Assembly: GCA_013373625.1 (NCBI GenBank)
Contig: JABXHM010000095.1
Coordinates: 25,396-89,395, forward strand
From: Alteromonadaceae bacterium
Lineage (GTDB): Bacteria > Pseudomonadota > Gammaproteobacteria > Enterobacterales > Alteromonadaceae
Direction of reading: 5' to 3'
Length of the DNA: 64,000 bases
Shown piece by piece: positions 43,266-52,655 of this stretch; the stretch's first letter is position 1, and each line of letters starts with the position of its first letter. The notes below the pieces were generated by a model, which saw only the letters and a program-made list of their open reading frames with translations, was not told the DNA's origin and ran no database searches. Both the position numbers and the translations under genes were made by a program.

Positions 43266-45455
43266 ATGCATTATGAAATGCAACTAGCGCAGGCGCATTG
43301 CAGCCAACCGTTTTCAGTATTAGGCCCGCAATCATCCGGCGCTAATGTATTTATTCAATGCTGGATGCCTTACGCATCGGCAGTGAAAGTGATTCAGGCT
43401 TCTGATGGGCAGCTACTGGGCAGCCTGTCACCAAGCGGCAGTAACAACGGCTTATTTAATGGTGTTATTAAAGGCCTGCAGAAAGGGGCTGTTTATCGGT
43501 TTAACGTAACCACGGATGAGGGGGAGGTAACATTTACCGACCCTTACCAGTTTCAGGCTGAAGCTTATCATGCTGTCCATTTCATTGATCATGTACCGCA
43601 AAACGTCTATCGCCAGGCTGGTGCTCAACCAGTCAAACTTGGTAGCAGCGATTACACTGAGCAGGGCGTGCGTTTTGCGGTGTTTGCGCCCAACGCATCG
43701 GCTGTATCAGTGGTGGGAGATTTTAACGGCTGGGATGGTCGTAATCATCCCATGCAGAAAACGGACATGGGCTACTGGGTGTTAGTGGTGCCGGGCCTGA
43801 CCGCCGGCGAACGTTATAAGTATCAAATTAAAGACGCCAACGGACATTTGTTACCGCTGAAAGCTGATCCGGTCGGTTTTCATCACGAGCAATATCCGTC
43901 GCATGCCTCACTCGTGTATAACCACAATGACTATCAATGGCACGATGAACAGTGGATATCTGCCGCTCCCAGTAATAATAAATATCATCAGCCAATGAGT
44001 GTCTATGAGGTCCATCTTGCCTCGTGGAAACGCCCCGGTTGTGCTGATAAGCGCTATCTCGATTACCAACAGCTTGCCAGTGATTTAACCGCGTACGTAA
44101 TCGAAATGGGCTATACCCATATTGAGTTATTACCGGTCTCGGAGTTCCCCTTTGATGGTTCGTGGGGTTATCAGCCGGTTGGCTTGTTTGCGCCCACTAG
44201 TCGCTTTGGCTCGCCGGACGAATTTAAGTACTTTGTTGATACCTGTCACCAACATGGTATTGGCGTCATCATTGACTGGGTACCTGCGCATTTTCCTGAA
44301 GACGCTCACGGGCTCGCAAGATTCGACGGCACGCATGTTTATGAGTATGAAGATCCACGCAGAGGTTGGCACCCGGACTGGAACTCGTGTATTTATGACT
44401 TCGGTAAAGACACGGTTCGTCAGTTTTTGGTGGCAAATGCCTTGTACTGGCTGGAGCATTTTCATATTGACGGGCTGCGCGTCGACGCTGTGGCCAGTAT
44501 GCTTTACCTTGATTACTCGCGCAAAGAGGGCGAATGGATCCCCAATGTACATGGTGGTAATGAGAACCTGGAGGCCATCAGTTTACTGCGATGGATGAAC
44601 GAAGAAGTGTATCGCCATTTTCCTCATGCGATGACGATTGCTGAGGAGTCAACCAGTTTCCCCAAAGTGTCCAGACCTGTGTTTGATGGTGGGCTCGGCT
44701 TTGGTTTTAAATGGAACATGGGCTGGATGCATGACTCGTTGCACTACATGAATAAAGATCCGGCATACCGCTGTTACCATCACTCTGAAATGACCTTCAG
44801 TATGGTCTATGCCTTTGACGAAAATTTCGTCTTACCGATTTCTCATGATGAAGTGGTACATGGTAAAGGCAGTCTGATAGGAAAAATGCCCGGCGATGAA
44901 TGGCAGCAGGCTGCTAATCAACGCTGTTATGCCGGGTTTATGTATGGTCATCCGGGCAAAAAGCTTAATTTTATGGGTAATGAAATAGCCCAGAGTAGCG
45001 AGTGGAATCATGACGCGTCGGTCGATTGGTCATTGCTTGAATTTGACAAGCATCGCGGCATGCAACGTTTATATCGTGATCTTAATAAGCTTTATCAGGC
45101 TTTACCAGCTTTGCACCAGCTCGATCATGATCCAGCCGGGTTTAGCTGGATTGATCTTCACAATAATCAGCAAAGTATCTTCTCGTTTGTGCGTTATGCG
45201 AAGGAGGGCGGTCAACAGGTTTATGTGATCAGTAATATGACCCCTCAGCCTCATACGAGCTTTCGTCTTGGCGTGCAACAATCAGGACAATACAAACTGG
45301 CATTAAATACCGACGATAGCGTATATTGGGGAAGTGGTTTTGTATGTCCCGGGCTATGTGCAGCCGAACCGGTTCCCTGGAACCATCAGCCATATTCAAT
45401 CAATATTAATTTACCTCCATTAGCAACGTTGTTTATTGTTTTTGACAAGGATTAA
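43266..45455 (+). CDS. glgB: 1,4-alpha-glucan branching enzyme
   Basis: 729 residues, GH13 with two N-terminal CBM48-like domains (about 15-110 and 125-225). It introduces alpha-1,6 branches into glycogen. The catalytic triad lies in IDGLRVDAVASMLYLDYSR (Asp), TIAEESTSFPKV (Glu) and LPISHDEVVHGKGS (Asp). GGAG lies upstream of the ATG. It is followed after 2 bp by glgX. The synthase genes glgA and glgC are not in the window. Confidence 0.97.
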   Translation: MHYEMQLAQAHCSQPFSVLGPQSSGANVFIQCWMPYASAVKVIQASDGQLLGSLSPSGSNNGLFNGVIKGLQKGAVYRFNVTTDEGEVTFTDPYQFQAEAYHAVHFIDHVPQNVYRQAGAQPVKLGSSDYTEQGVRFAVFAPNASAVSVVGDFNGWDGRNHPMQKTDMGYWVLVVPGLTAGERYKYQIKDANGHLLPLKADPVGFHHEQYPSHASLVYNHNDYQWHDEQWISAAPSNNKYHQPMSVYEVHLASWKRPGCADKRYLDYQQLASDLTAYVIEMGYTHIELLPVSEFPFDGSWGYQPVGLFAPTSRFGSPDEFKYFVDTCHQHGIGVIIDWVPAHFPEDAHGLARFDGTHVYEYEDPRRGWHPDWNSCIYDFGKDTVRQFLVANALYWLEHFHIDGLRVDAVASMLYLDYSRKEGEWIPNVHGGNENLEAISLLRWMNEEVYRHFPHAMTIAEESTSFPKVSRPVFDGGLGFGFKWNMGWMHDSLHYMNKDPAYRCYHHSEMTFSMVYAFDENFVLPISHDEVVHGKGSLIGKMPGDEWQQAANQRCYAGFMYGHPGKKLNFMGNEIAQSSEWNHDASVDWSLLEFDKHRGMQRLYRDLNKLYQALPALHQLDHDPAGFSWIDLHNNQQSIFSFVRYAKEGGQQVYVISNMTPQPHTSFRLGVQQSGQYKLALNTDDSVYWGSGFVCPGLCAAEPVPWNHQPYSININLPPLATLFIVFDKD

Positions 45456-45457
45456 CT

Positions 45458-47545
45458 GTGAATAGCGCATCGAATTCACGCCATCATGAAGTAGATTTAG
45501 GACAGCCTTTTCCGCTGGGTGCCACAGTGACTGCAACGGGGTGTAATTTTGCCGTTACCTGTACTGACGCCCGAGCGGTGATATTGTGTTTATTTCATGC
45601 CGACACAGAAGAAGTGCTTGACGAAATTGTGATGCCTGCGAAGTCGGCAGATGTGTGGCATGCTCATGTAAAAGGCCTTAATGCCGGGCAATTATATGGC
45701 TACAGGGTAGAGCGAGGCGAAGAAAACCTGCATAACACCCCAACAGATAAACTGTTAATTGACCCTTACGCCCGGCAACTAAGCCGTCCGCTGCATTGGA
45801 ATGCCCGGCAATACAGTGGCGACAGTCAGTTTATGATGGCGAAATGCGTTGTTACTGAAGACACGTCAGTTGCAAATGAAGATAGACCACCCAAACCTGA
45901 TATTCCCCGACATCGGCGTATTTTGTACGAAGCGCATGTAAAAGGGTTAACTAAACAACATGCTGACGTGCCCGCAGCGCAACAAGGAAAATATCTTGGT
46001 GCCTGTCATCCGGTGATACTACAACATCTCAAAGCACTCGGTATTACCAGTGTACAGTTTATGCCTTTGGCAGCCTTCATGCCGGAGCCGTACATCACCG
46101 AAAAAGGATTAACCAATTATTGGGGCTACAACCCGGTCAATTATTTTGCCCCTGAACCTCGCTACGGGCAGACCGACCCGCTGGCGGAATGCCGGACAAT
46201 GGTCGACGAATACCATCGTGCTGGTCTGGAAGTGATTGTCGATGTTGTCTACAACCATACCGCAGAAGGGGGCGCAGATGGGCCGCTGTTGAGCTTTCGC
46301 GGTATGTTTCCGCATCAGGCCTATTTAATGGAGCAGACAGCCAAGGGCAAGTTGGTGTACAGCAATCATTCTGGCTGCGGTAATACCGTATATTCAGCGC
46401 ATCCTATTATGACCACAATGATAATGGATGCATTACGCTACTGGTTAACCGATATTGGTGTAGATGGTTTTCGTTTTGATTTAGCTGCATGTCTGGGCCG
46501 TGACCCACAGCAGTTTTCTGTGTTTGCCGGTTTGCTCCGGGCCATCAATCAGGATCCACAGCTCAAGTCCGCAGTGTTAATAGCCGAACCATGGGATATT
46601 GGTCCGGGTGGATATCAGTTAGGGACATTTGGTTCACGCTGGTTGGAATGTAATGACAAGTTTCGTGATTCTGTGCGGGCGTTCTGGCGCGGTGATAAGG
46701 GGACTAAAGCGGATTTTGCGACCCGCTTGATGGGTTCCCGGGATGTTTTTCATAAGGGGTACCGCAACATCAATACATCGGTGAATAATGTCACCTACCA
46801 TGATGGCTTCACCCTGCAGGATTTAGTCAGCTATGCCGAACGGCATAATGAGGCCAATGGCGAGGAAAATCGCGACGGACACGGTCATAACCTGTCAGCT
46901 AACTACGGCGTAGAAGGGCCAACAAACGATAAAGCTATTCTGGCTCGCCGCGAACAACAAAAGCGTAATCTTTTTGCAACGTTGCTTTTTTCCCAGGGCA
47001 CGCCACATATTCTTGGTGGTGATGAGTTGAGCCGGACTCAACAGGGCAATAACAATGCCTACTGTCAGGACAACGAAATCAGCTGGTTTGATTGGGATCT
47101 GAATAAATACCAACAGGATTTTTTAGCGTATTGCAGCCACGTCATCAGTATCCGTCAGCAGTCAGAGTTACTCAGTCGAATGTTTTTAAGCGACGACTCA
47201 TACCAACTGCATGCAAATGTATTGGCCGTGAACTGGTATAACCCCGATGGCAGTGACAAAGACAGCGACGACTGGGATGCGCAGGGTAATAAAGCTTTTG
47301 CTGTAGAAATCGTTGGCCATAAAAATACCGCACAGGAACCAGAGCATTGGTTGTTATGCTTTAATGCCAGTGACAGAGATGTAAAATTCAATACACGCTT
47401 ACAGTCACATAGCGGCGGGTGGTCATTGGTGTTGGATACCCGGTACAGCCATCCGAAAAAGCAGCCACAGTTGCGGGTTCAGCATTTATTTTTGCAGGCG
47501 AAACAGTCTTTTGTGCTATTCAGGTATACCGAACTTCCGCTTTAA
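45458..47545 (+). CDS. glgX: Glycogen debranching enzyme GlgX
   Basis: 695 residues, isoamylase-type GH13. It removes alpha-1,6 branches of limit dextrins. An N-terminal CBM48 is followed by the barrel. Active-site blocks: YFAPEPRYG, VIVDVVYNHTAEGG, VDGFRFDLAACLGRD (nucleophile), LIAEPWDIGPGGYQLG (acid/base) and VTYHDGFTLQDLVSY. The start codon is GTG at 45458, 2 bp after the glgB stop, with AAGG 7 bp before. Confidence 0.95.
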   Translation: MNSASNSRHHEVDLGQPFPLGATVTATGCNFAVTCTDARAVILCLFHADTEEVLDEIVMPAKSADVWHAHVKGLNAGQLYGYRVERGEENLHNTPTDKLLIDPYARQLSRPLHWNARQYSGDSQFMMAKCVVTEDTSVANEDRPPKPDIPRHRRILYEAHVKGLTKQHADVPAAQQGKYLGACHPVILQHLKALGITSVQFMPLAAFMPEPYITEKGLTNYWGYNPVNYFAPEPRYGQTDPLAECRTMVDEYHRAGLEVIVDVVYNHTAEGGADGPLLSFRGMFPHQAYLMEQTAKGKLVYSNHSGCGNTVYSAHPIMTTMIMDALRYWLTDIGVDGFRFDLAACLGRDPQQFSVFAGLLRAINQDPQLKSAVLIAEPWDIGPGGYQLGTFGSRWLECNDKFRDSVRAFWRGDKGTKADFATRLMGSRDVFHKGYRNINTSVNNVTYHDGFTLQDLVSYAERHNEANGEENRDGHGHNLSANYGVEGPTNDKAILARREQQKRNLFATLLFSQGTPHILGGDELSRTQQGNNNAYCQDNEISWFDWDLNKYQQDFLAYCSHVISIRQQSELLSRMFLSDDSYQLHANVLAVNWYNPDGSDKDSDDWDAQGNKAFAVEIVGHKNTAQEPEHWLLCFNASDRDVKFNTRLQSHSGGWSLVLDTRYSHPKKQPQLRVQHLFLQAKQSFVLFRYTELPL

Positions 47546-47583
47546 TTAACATAAACTTACGTAATTTTTAGGCAAATTCCTGT

Positions 47584-47589
47584 TATAAT
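47584..47589 (+). promoter_or_regulatory. -10 element of a probable gndA promoter
   Basis: A consensus TATAAT lies about 45 bp upstream of the gndA start, after the glgX stop. The -35 region is AT-rich but not consensus, so this is a candidate only. Confidence 0.4.
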
Positions 47590-47632
47590 TAGCCACTATG
47601 TAGCGCTTTTCATTCCTTTCTGGGGTGGTATT

Positions 47633-49210
47633 ATGCGCAACCATCTAAATGTAGAGGGTAGTTTAATGCAAAACAGTGGCGGCGCTCAGCCAGAAAACGT
47701 GTGTGATATTGGTGTAGTTGGCCTAGGCGTAATGGGTAAAAATTTGGCTATGAATCTTGCCGATCATGGTTATCGGGTAGCCTGTTTTGATCTCGACAGT
47801 AAGCGAATCGATGCAATTGTTGCACAGGATGAAAAAGAGCGTGGTGACAAGCCTGCCCGTATCATCCCAGTAACCGGTTTTGCTGATTTAACCTCAGCAC
47901 TTATTTCTCCGGCCGTTATTTTACTCTCTATACCAGCTGGCGCTCCGGTCGATGCTGTGTGTGAGCAGTTAGTCAAAGTGGGCATAAAACCGGAAGACGT
48001 GGTAATTGATACCGGGAATAGTTTGTGGAGCGACTCAGTCGCCCGTGAAAAACGTTTTGCCAAAGACTTTTTATTCTTTACAACCGCAGTCTCTGGCGGT
48101 GAAGTCGGCGCTCGTTTTGGACCGTCTTTAATGCCGTCGGGGTCTGAACAAGCGTGGGAAAGAGTTGGTCCGATGCTTAAAGCCATTGCTGCTAAAGTTG
48201 ATCCTCAGACAGGTAAACCCATTGAGTCAGCGATACCGGGTCAGCCAGTAACAGAAGGCGAATCGTGCGCGGCTTATATTGGTCCCAACGGTGCAGGGCA
48301 TTACGTAAAAATGGTGCATAACGGGATAGAATATGCCGATATGCAACTTATCTGTGAAGCTTATCAGGTAATGCGTGTAGCACTGAAAATGGCACCTGCC
48401 GAGATTGCCGGGGTATTTCGCCGCTGGAATGAAGGCCCGCTGGATTCGTACCTTATTGAAATCAGTGCTGAAGTGCTGGAGCAAACCGATCCTGAAACAG
48501 ACGAACCCTTAGTTGATGTGATACTCGATAAGGCTGGCCAAAAGGGTACCGGGTTATGGACTGCCGTAAGTGCCTTGCAAACCGGTAGCCCGGCGCAAAC
48601 TATTGCCCAGGCCGTCTTTGCCCGTAGTTTGTCGAGCTTAAAAACCGAACGAGTAGCAGCGGCTGAGGTATTGTCTGGCCCAGATATAGAGCCGGTCAGT
48701 GATGCCCAGCGCGAAGCCACTATTACGCAGTTAGAACATGCCCTTTATTGCTCAAAAATTTGTGCTTATGCGCAAGGATTTCAGCTAATGAAAAGCGCTG
48801 CACAGGAGCAGGGCTGGACTTTGCATTTTGCTGAAATTGCCAAGATATGGCGTGCCGGTTGTATTATTCGAGCCGTCTTTTTGCAGTCTATAGCGAAAGC
48901 GTATGAAAATGACGCTTCATTACCTAACCTGCTGGTAGATCCATTTTTTGCGGAGCAAGTTGCTACTTACCAAACTGACTGGCGAGCAGCGGTAGCATTA
49001 AGCGCGCAGCAAGGTGTAGCCTGTCCGGCAATGATGTCGGCGTTGAGTTACTATGACTCTTATCGTACCGCTGTGTTGCCGGCTAACCTGTTACAGGGAC
49101 AGCGTGATTTCTTTGGTGCGCATACTTTTTCGCGAACAGATAAACCCATTGACGAAAAGTACCACATTGAATGGAGTGATCCATCGCGGCCGTTAACGCT
49201 TATTCAGTAG
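47633..49210 (+). CDS. gndA: 6-phosphogluconate dehydrogenase, decarboxylating
   Basis: 525 residues, longer than the 468 of E. coli Gnd. It oxidatively decarboxylates 6-phosphogluconate to ribulose-5-phosphate with NADP, competing with Edd for substrate. The NADP motif VVGLGVMGKNLAMNLADHG, the site FFTTAVSGGEVGARFGPSLM and the catalytic GAGHYVKMVHNGIEYADMQL are intact. The start may be 47633 (GGGGTGG upstream) or 47666 (GAGGG upstream); both are plausible. A -10-like TATAAT lies upstream. Confidence 0.93.
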   Translation: MRNHLNVEGSLMQNSGGAQPENVCDIGVVGLGVMGKNLAMNLADHGYRVACFDLDSKRIDAIVAQDEKERGDKPARIIPVTGFADLTSALISPAVILLSIPAGAPVDAVCEQLVKVGIKPEDVVIDTGNSLWSDSVAREKRFAKDFLFFTTAVSGGEVGARFGPSLMPSGSEQAWERVGPMLKAIAAKVDPQTGKPIESAIPGQPVTEGESCAAYIGPNGAGHYVKMVHNGIEYADMQLICEAYQVMRVALKMAPAEIAGVFRRWNEGPLDSYLIEISAEVLEQTDPETDEPLVDVILDKAGQKGTGLWTAVSALQTGSPAQTIAQAVFARSLSSLKTERVAAAEVLSGPDIEPVSDAQREATITQLEHALYCSKICAYAQGFQLMKSAAQEQGWTLHFAEIAKIWRAGCIIRAVFLQSIAKAYENDASLPNLLVDPFFAEQVATYQTDWRAAVALSAQQGVACPAMMSALSYYDSYRTAVLPANLLQGQRDFFGAHTFSRTDKPIDEKYHIEWSDPSRPLTLIQ

Positions 49211-49234
49211 TACATGCCGCAAAACGGAGATGAT

Positions 49235-49618
49235 ATGAGTGACGATGACCAGTGGCGCGATAAACTCAGTGCTGAAGAGTACCGGGTAACCCGCGAGGCG
49301 GGTACTGAGCGCCCGTTTAGTGGCTCACTTCTATATGAATCCCGAACCGGCACTTATCAGTGTAAATGCTGTGGTGCCACCTTGTTTGATGACAGCACTA
49401 AGTTTGACGCTGGCTGCGGTTGGCCGTCATTCTTTGCGCAGACCGAAGACGATAACGTGGGTTACCGTTTTGATGAAAGTCACGGTATGCGGCGTACGGA
49501 GATATACTGTAAGCATTGCGATGCGCATTTAGGCCATGTCTTCGAAGACGGTCCTGCACCTACTGGTCAGCGTTATTGTGTCAACTCAGTCAGTTTGACC
49601 TTCACACCGCAAGAGTAA
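49235..49618 (+). CDS. msrB: Peptide-methionine (R)-S-oxide reductase MsrB
   Basis: 127 residues. It reduces the R-sulfoxide of methionine using thioredoxin. Two zinc CxxC motifs (CKCC and CKHC) and the catalytic cysteine in [13 protein letters not shown] are visible, with CGWPSF in the active site. The start at 49235 has GGAG 6 bp upstream; the ORF-track-longest start at 49214 lacks an RBS. In E. coli msrB lies next to gapA and yeaC; here all three remain within 17 kb but are separated. Confidence 0.96.
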   Translation: MSDDDQWRDKLSAEEYRVTREAGTERPFSGSLLYESRTGTYQCKCCGATLFDDSTKFDAGCGWPSFFAQTEDDNVGYRFDESHGMRRTEIYCKHCDAHLGHVFEDGPAPTGQRYCVNSVSLTFTPQE

Positions 49619-49976
49619 TTCGTCAACGCTCAAATAGTCGCCGGTTGATGGGCAGGTAGAGTGGGCATATTAACGCCTGGTACTTCCGTTAAAGGTACTT
49701 CCGTTAAACCTGTACAGCTGGTTAATTATCAGTCTAATCTCCGGCCGTCGTTATCATTTTTAAACGTTATTATGATTATCAGAAAAAAAATACAGTTTTA
49801 TTTTTGTAATTCATTTTCACAATAACGGATAAATCGCTCACCGATAACAAACAATCTTTGCCCTGTAACAGCCCAAATTGCCTCACAGGTTGATAATAAA
49901 TAGCGTTTGTTACTCCACACCCACTGACGCACTGACACTTTATGCTCACGTGGCCCACAACACGTCGGCGGAGTGA
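49619..49976. other. Intergenic region between msrB and the DUF2989 gene
   Basis: About 360 bp between convergent genes. It holds the 15-bp tandem duplication and an AT-rich stretch (about 49750-49830). No gene or clear terminator was found. Confidence 0.5.
49679..49708. repeat. 15-bp tandem duplication downstream of msrB
   Basis: GGTACTTCCGTTAAA occurs twice in direct succession (49679-49693 and 49694-49708). It is in non-coding DNA and has no assigned role. Confidence 0.7.
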
Positions 49977-50900
49977 TTAAAGGCGGTCGATTTTTAATTT
50001 CTGGGCGTCAAACTCTCTGGCATCCAGTGCACTGATAATGTCTTCGGCTACGCGGTCCAATATTGCTTCAGGTATTTTGTGCTTTGATGTGATGGCCGAT
50101 AACTGGCTTTCATCAGAACTTTCAGCGAAATGGTTGGTCACTTTGGTCCATACATAGGCCATACGGTAATTGTCTGTATCAATTGATAAAGAGGCTAACA
50201 ATCCTGTGATTCGGCCATCTATTTCCTGGTCGACATTGGCATACTGACTCAACGCTTTAAACAAGGCATTGCGGGCGGCCTTAGGATCGTCAGCGACCTG
50301 AATGCTGGCTAAGTCTACGTAGAAATGAGGCTCAGTAAACACACCATTTTGCGCCGCTGCGACAAAGCGTTGCCTGGCATCTTCGTAACCAAATCTCGAC
50401 CATTGATAATAAGAAATATAAGGGTCGGTTGAGTGTTTGGTTTGCCATTGTAATTGTTTTAGCGTGCTGGCTACCGACACTGATGCCTGTTTACGGGCAA
50501 ATTCTTTTTCGCGGTATTTCACATGCTGAATTTGCGCAGCTTTGTTGATGCACAACTGATATTTTTCATACTTTAACAGTAAGTGATATTTAGGTCTGTC
50601 GCTGTCATCGCCCTGGTGATTAAACCGATGGCGCACAATTTCTGATTTTTCACTACGGCACCAGCCATCAGTGTTTAAATCTTCACAAAACTGCGGGTTT
50701 TGGGTGCAAATTTCTTTGATCGTGGGTTCAAAAAAATCTCCGCAACCCGCCACGAACAAAATACTGAACGCCATAATTGTGCTGCAAGAAAATGTGGATA
50801 ATTTACTAAACAAACTAGGCTGAATCGTTAATTTGATTGTTTTTCTGAAACTTTTCAACAATTTGGAGTTGCCTCTTTGATTATTTAGAATACCTGCCAT
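49977..50900 (-). CDS. DUF2989-like putative lipoprotein
   Basis: Up to 307 residues. A lipobox, VAGC, follows a hydrophobic run (IMAFSILFVAGCGDFFEP). The mature part starts with the Cys-rich segment EICTQNPQFCEDLNTDGWCR and then a helical, TPR-like region. This matches DUF2989 as I recall it, a family of unknown role in marine gammaproteobacteria. The true start is uncertain. The ATG at 50900 gives an overlong leader of 53 residues, whereas an in-frame TTG at 50813 would give an ideal 24-residue lipoprotein signal (FSKLSTFSC...). It diverges from the extended GAPDH gene. Confidence 0.75.
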   Translation of the reverse strand: MAGILNNQRGNSKLLKSFRKTIKLTIQPSLFSKLSTFSCSTIMAFSILFVAGCGDFFEPTIKEICTQNPQFCEDLNTDGWCRSEKSEIVRHRFNHQGDDSDRPKYHLLLKYEKYQLCINKAAQIQHVKYREKEFARKQASVSVASTLKQLQWQTKHSTDPYISYYQWSRFGYEDARQRFVAAAQNGVFTEPHFYVDLASIQVADDPKAARNALFKALSQYANVDQEIDGRITGLLASLSIDTDNYRMAYVWTKVTNHFAESSDESQLSAITSKHKIPEAILDRVAEDIISALDAREFDAQKLKIDRL

Positions 50901-50993
50901 CAGGGATAAGAAGTAATTACAGGTATTGTACTACTGACTGTTTCTGTTCATATCGTCAACTTTATACATGATTTTATTGGTGAAGGCACTAGT

Positions 50994-52439
50994 ATGAACC
51001 ACCCCTTTGAGCAAGAATTACAATCCAGCTGGCAAGAGCGCCAAGAATACGCAGAAATGATGTTACCGATTATTGGTAAATTATATCGCAATAAATCCAT
51101 CGAAATCACGGTTTATGGTCGCACTTTACTCAATGCCAGCACAATAGATGTAATTAAAGCGCACCGTAAAGTGCGTTTGCATGAGGGCATTAAATTACGT
51201 TTGCGGGAATGTTTCCCTATTTTGGAAATGATTTACGCAATGCCATTGGCACCGGCACAGATAGATATCGGCAAGCTCGCATTTGATTTTCATTACGGCA
51301 GCGGGGTAGATAAAACCGACCTCAGTGCATATTTGTACAAAAAACTGGCTGATGTCGTGCGTAAAGCAGATGAGCATTCACCGCAGGACGTTGTGTTGTA
51401 TGGTTTTGGTCGTATAGGGCGATTACTGGCAAGGCTAATGATTGAACGTCAGGGACAGGCCAATAAATTGCGACTGCGTGCTATTGTAGTCCGTGGTGGC
51501 CGAGAGGGGGATTTAGAGAAACGTGCGAGTTTACTGCGTCGCGATTCAGTGCATGGCCCGTTTAACGGCAGTATTACCATTGATCATGAGCATAACGCTT
51601 TAAAAGCCAATGGTGCTTATATTCAGGTGATTTACGCCAACAGCCCGGATGAGGTTGATTACACTGCCTATGGTATCAACAATGCTTTAATTATTGATAA
51701 TACCGGTATCTGGCGCGACCGTGATGGGTTAGGGCTGCACCTTAAAGCCAGGGGCGCCACGAAGGCGTTATTAACGGCACCCGGGAAAGGCGATATTAAA
51801 AATATTGTCCATGGCGTAAACCATAAGGATATTCTGGCGTCGGATACCATTATATCGGCGGCAAGTTGCACCACAAATGCGATTACTCCCGTACTTAAAG
51901 CGCTGGACGAAGAGTATGGGATAGCCAACGGCCACGTCGAAACCGTGCACTCCTACACCAATGATCAAAACCTTATTGATAATTACCATAAGGGAGAACG
52001 CCGGGGACGCAGTGCGCCGCTCAACATGGTCATTACCGAAACCGGCGCAGCGCAGGCGGTTGCCAAAGCCTATCCTAAGCTCAGTGGTAAACTCACCGGT
52101 AACGCAATCAGAGTGCCCACGCCAAATGTATCAATGGCTATTCTCAATCTAAATCTTGATAAAGCCACTGACAAAGTCAGCGTTAACGAATTTTTACGTG
52201 ATACAGCCTTGTTCTCATCGTTGCAGCATCAGATTGATTACACTGCATCAACCGAAGTGGTTTCCAGTGATATGGTGGGCTCACGAGCAGCGTCAGTAAT
52301 TGATTCCCAGGCGACTATTGTTGCGGACAACCGTCTGACGCTTTACGTCTGGTACGATAACGAGTTTGGCTACAGCTGTCAGGTAATGCGTGTAGCCATG
52401 GACATGGCAGGCGTTGCAGTACCAACACTGCCGGCATAA
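50994..52439 (+). CDS. N-terminally extended glyceraldehyde-3-phosphate dehydrogenase-like protein
   Basis: 481 residues. A GAPDH core starting near residue 125 ([19 protein letters not shown]) follows an extension of about 120 residues. Catalytic residues are intact: SAASCTTNAITPVLKAL (Cys), VETVHSYTNDQN (His), and WYDNEFGYSCQVMRVA. The region before the core contains charged helical segments with no recognised motif. These long forms occur in Shewanella, Vibrio and relatives as a second GAPDH; a gluconeogenic or redox-specific role is possible. A strong terminator follows. Confidence 0.9.
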   Translation: MNHPFEQELQSSWQERQEYAEMMLPIIGKLYRNKSIEITVYGRTLLNASTIDVIKAHRKVRLHEGIKLRLRECFPILEMIYAMPLAPAQIDIGKLAFDFHYGSGVDKTDLSAYLYKKLADVVRKADEHSPQDVVLYGFGRIGRLLARLMIERQGQANKLRLRAIVVRGGREGDLEKRASLLRRDSVHGPFNGSITIDHEHNALKANGAYIQVIYANSPDEVDYTAYGINNALIIDNTGIWRDRDGLGLHLKARGATKALLTAPGKGDIKNIVHGVNHKDILASDTIISAASCTTNAITPVLKALDEEYGIANGHVETVHSYTNDQNLIDNYHKGERRGRSAPLNMVITETGAAQAVAKAYPKLSGKLTGNAIRVPTPNVSMAILNLNLDKATDKVSVNEFLRDTALFSSLQHQIDYTASTEVVSSDMVGSRAASVIDSQATIVADNRLTLYVWYDNEFGYSCQVMRVAMDMAGVAVPTLPA

Positions 52440-52471
52440 TCGCACTTTTTATCTCCTGTGAGCGACGCAGG

Positions 52472-52504
52472 CAACGTTATTCCGGTAACGGATAACGTTG
52501 TTTT
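52472..52504 (+). terminator. Rho-independent terminator after the extended GAPDH gene
   Basis: CAACGTTAT and ATAACGTTG (9 bp perfect) continue, after a one-base bulge, into CCG-GTAA-CGG, giving a GNRA-type tetraloop, and then TTTT. Confidence 0.85.
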
Positions 52505-52655
52505 CGTCACCCTTTACAATTGCCTCGTCGGGGCAATGCAAACTGTTCAATCTATCGTCATAATCGACAAAAAACGGCTTTTCACAGTGCAAGTCCATGG
52601 CATTGTTATTCACGACTGTGTTAAATTAACCGAAAATTGATAACAATAAAGACAG

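Noticed and set aside
47557..47575. GTAATTTTTA as a HexR box for gndA
   Set aside because: Only one half-site is present; the other arm does not match.
50905..50925. TAATTACA near the DUF2989/GAPDH divergent start as a HexR box
   Set aside because: Half-site only, no second arm at the right spacing.
52458..52640. 60-residue plus-strand ORF between the GAPDH and M14 genes
   Set aside because: It runs through the terminator hairpin of the GAPDH gene and has no RBS.
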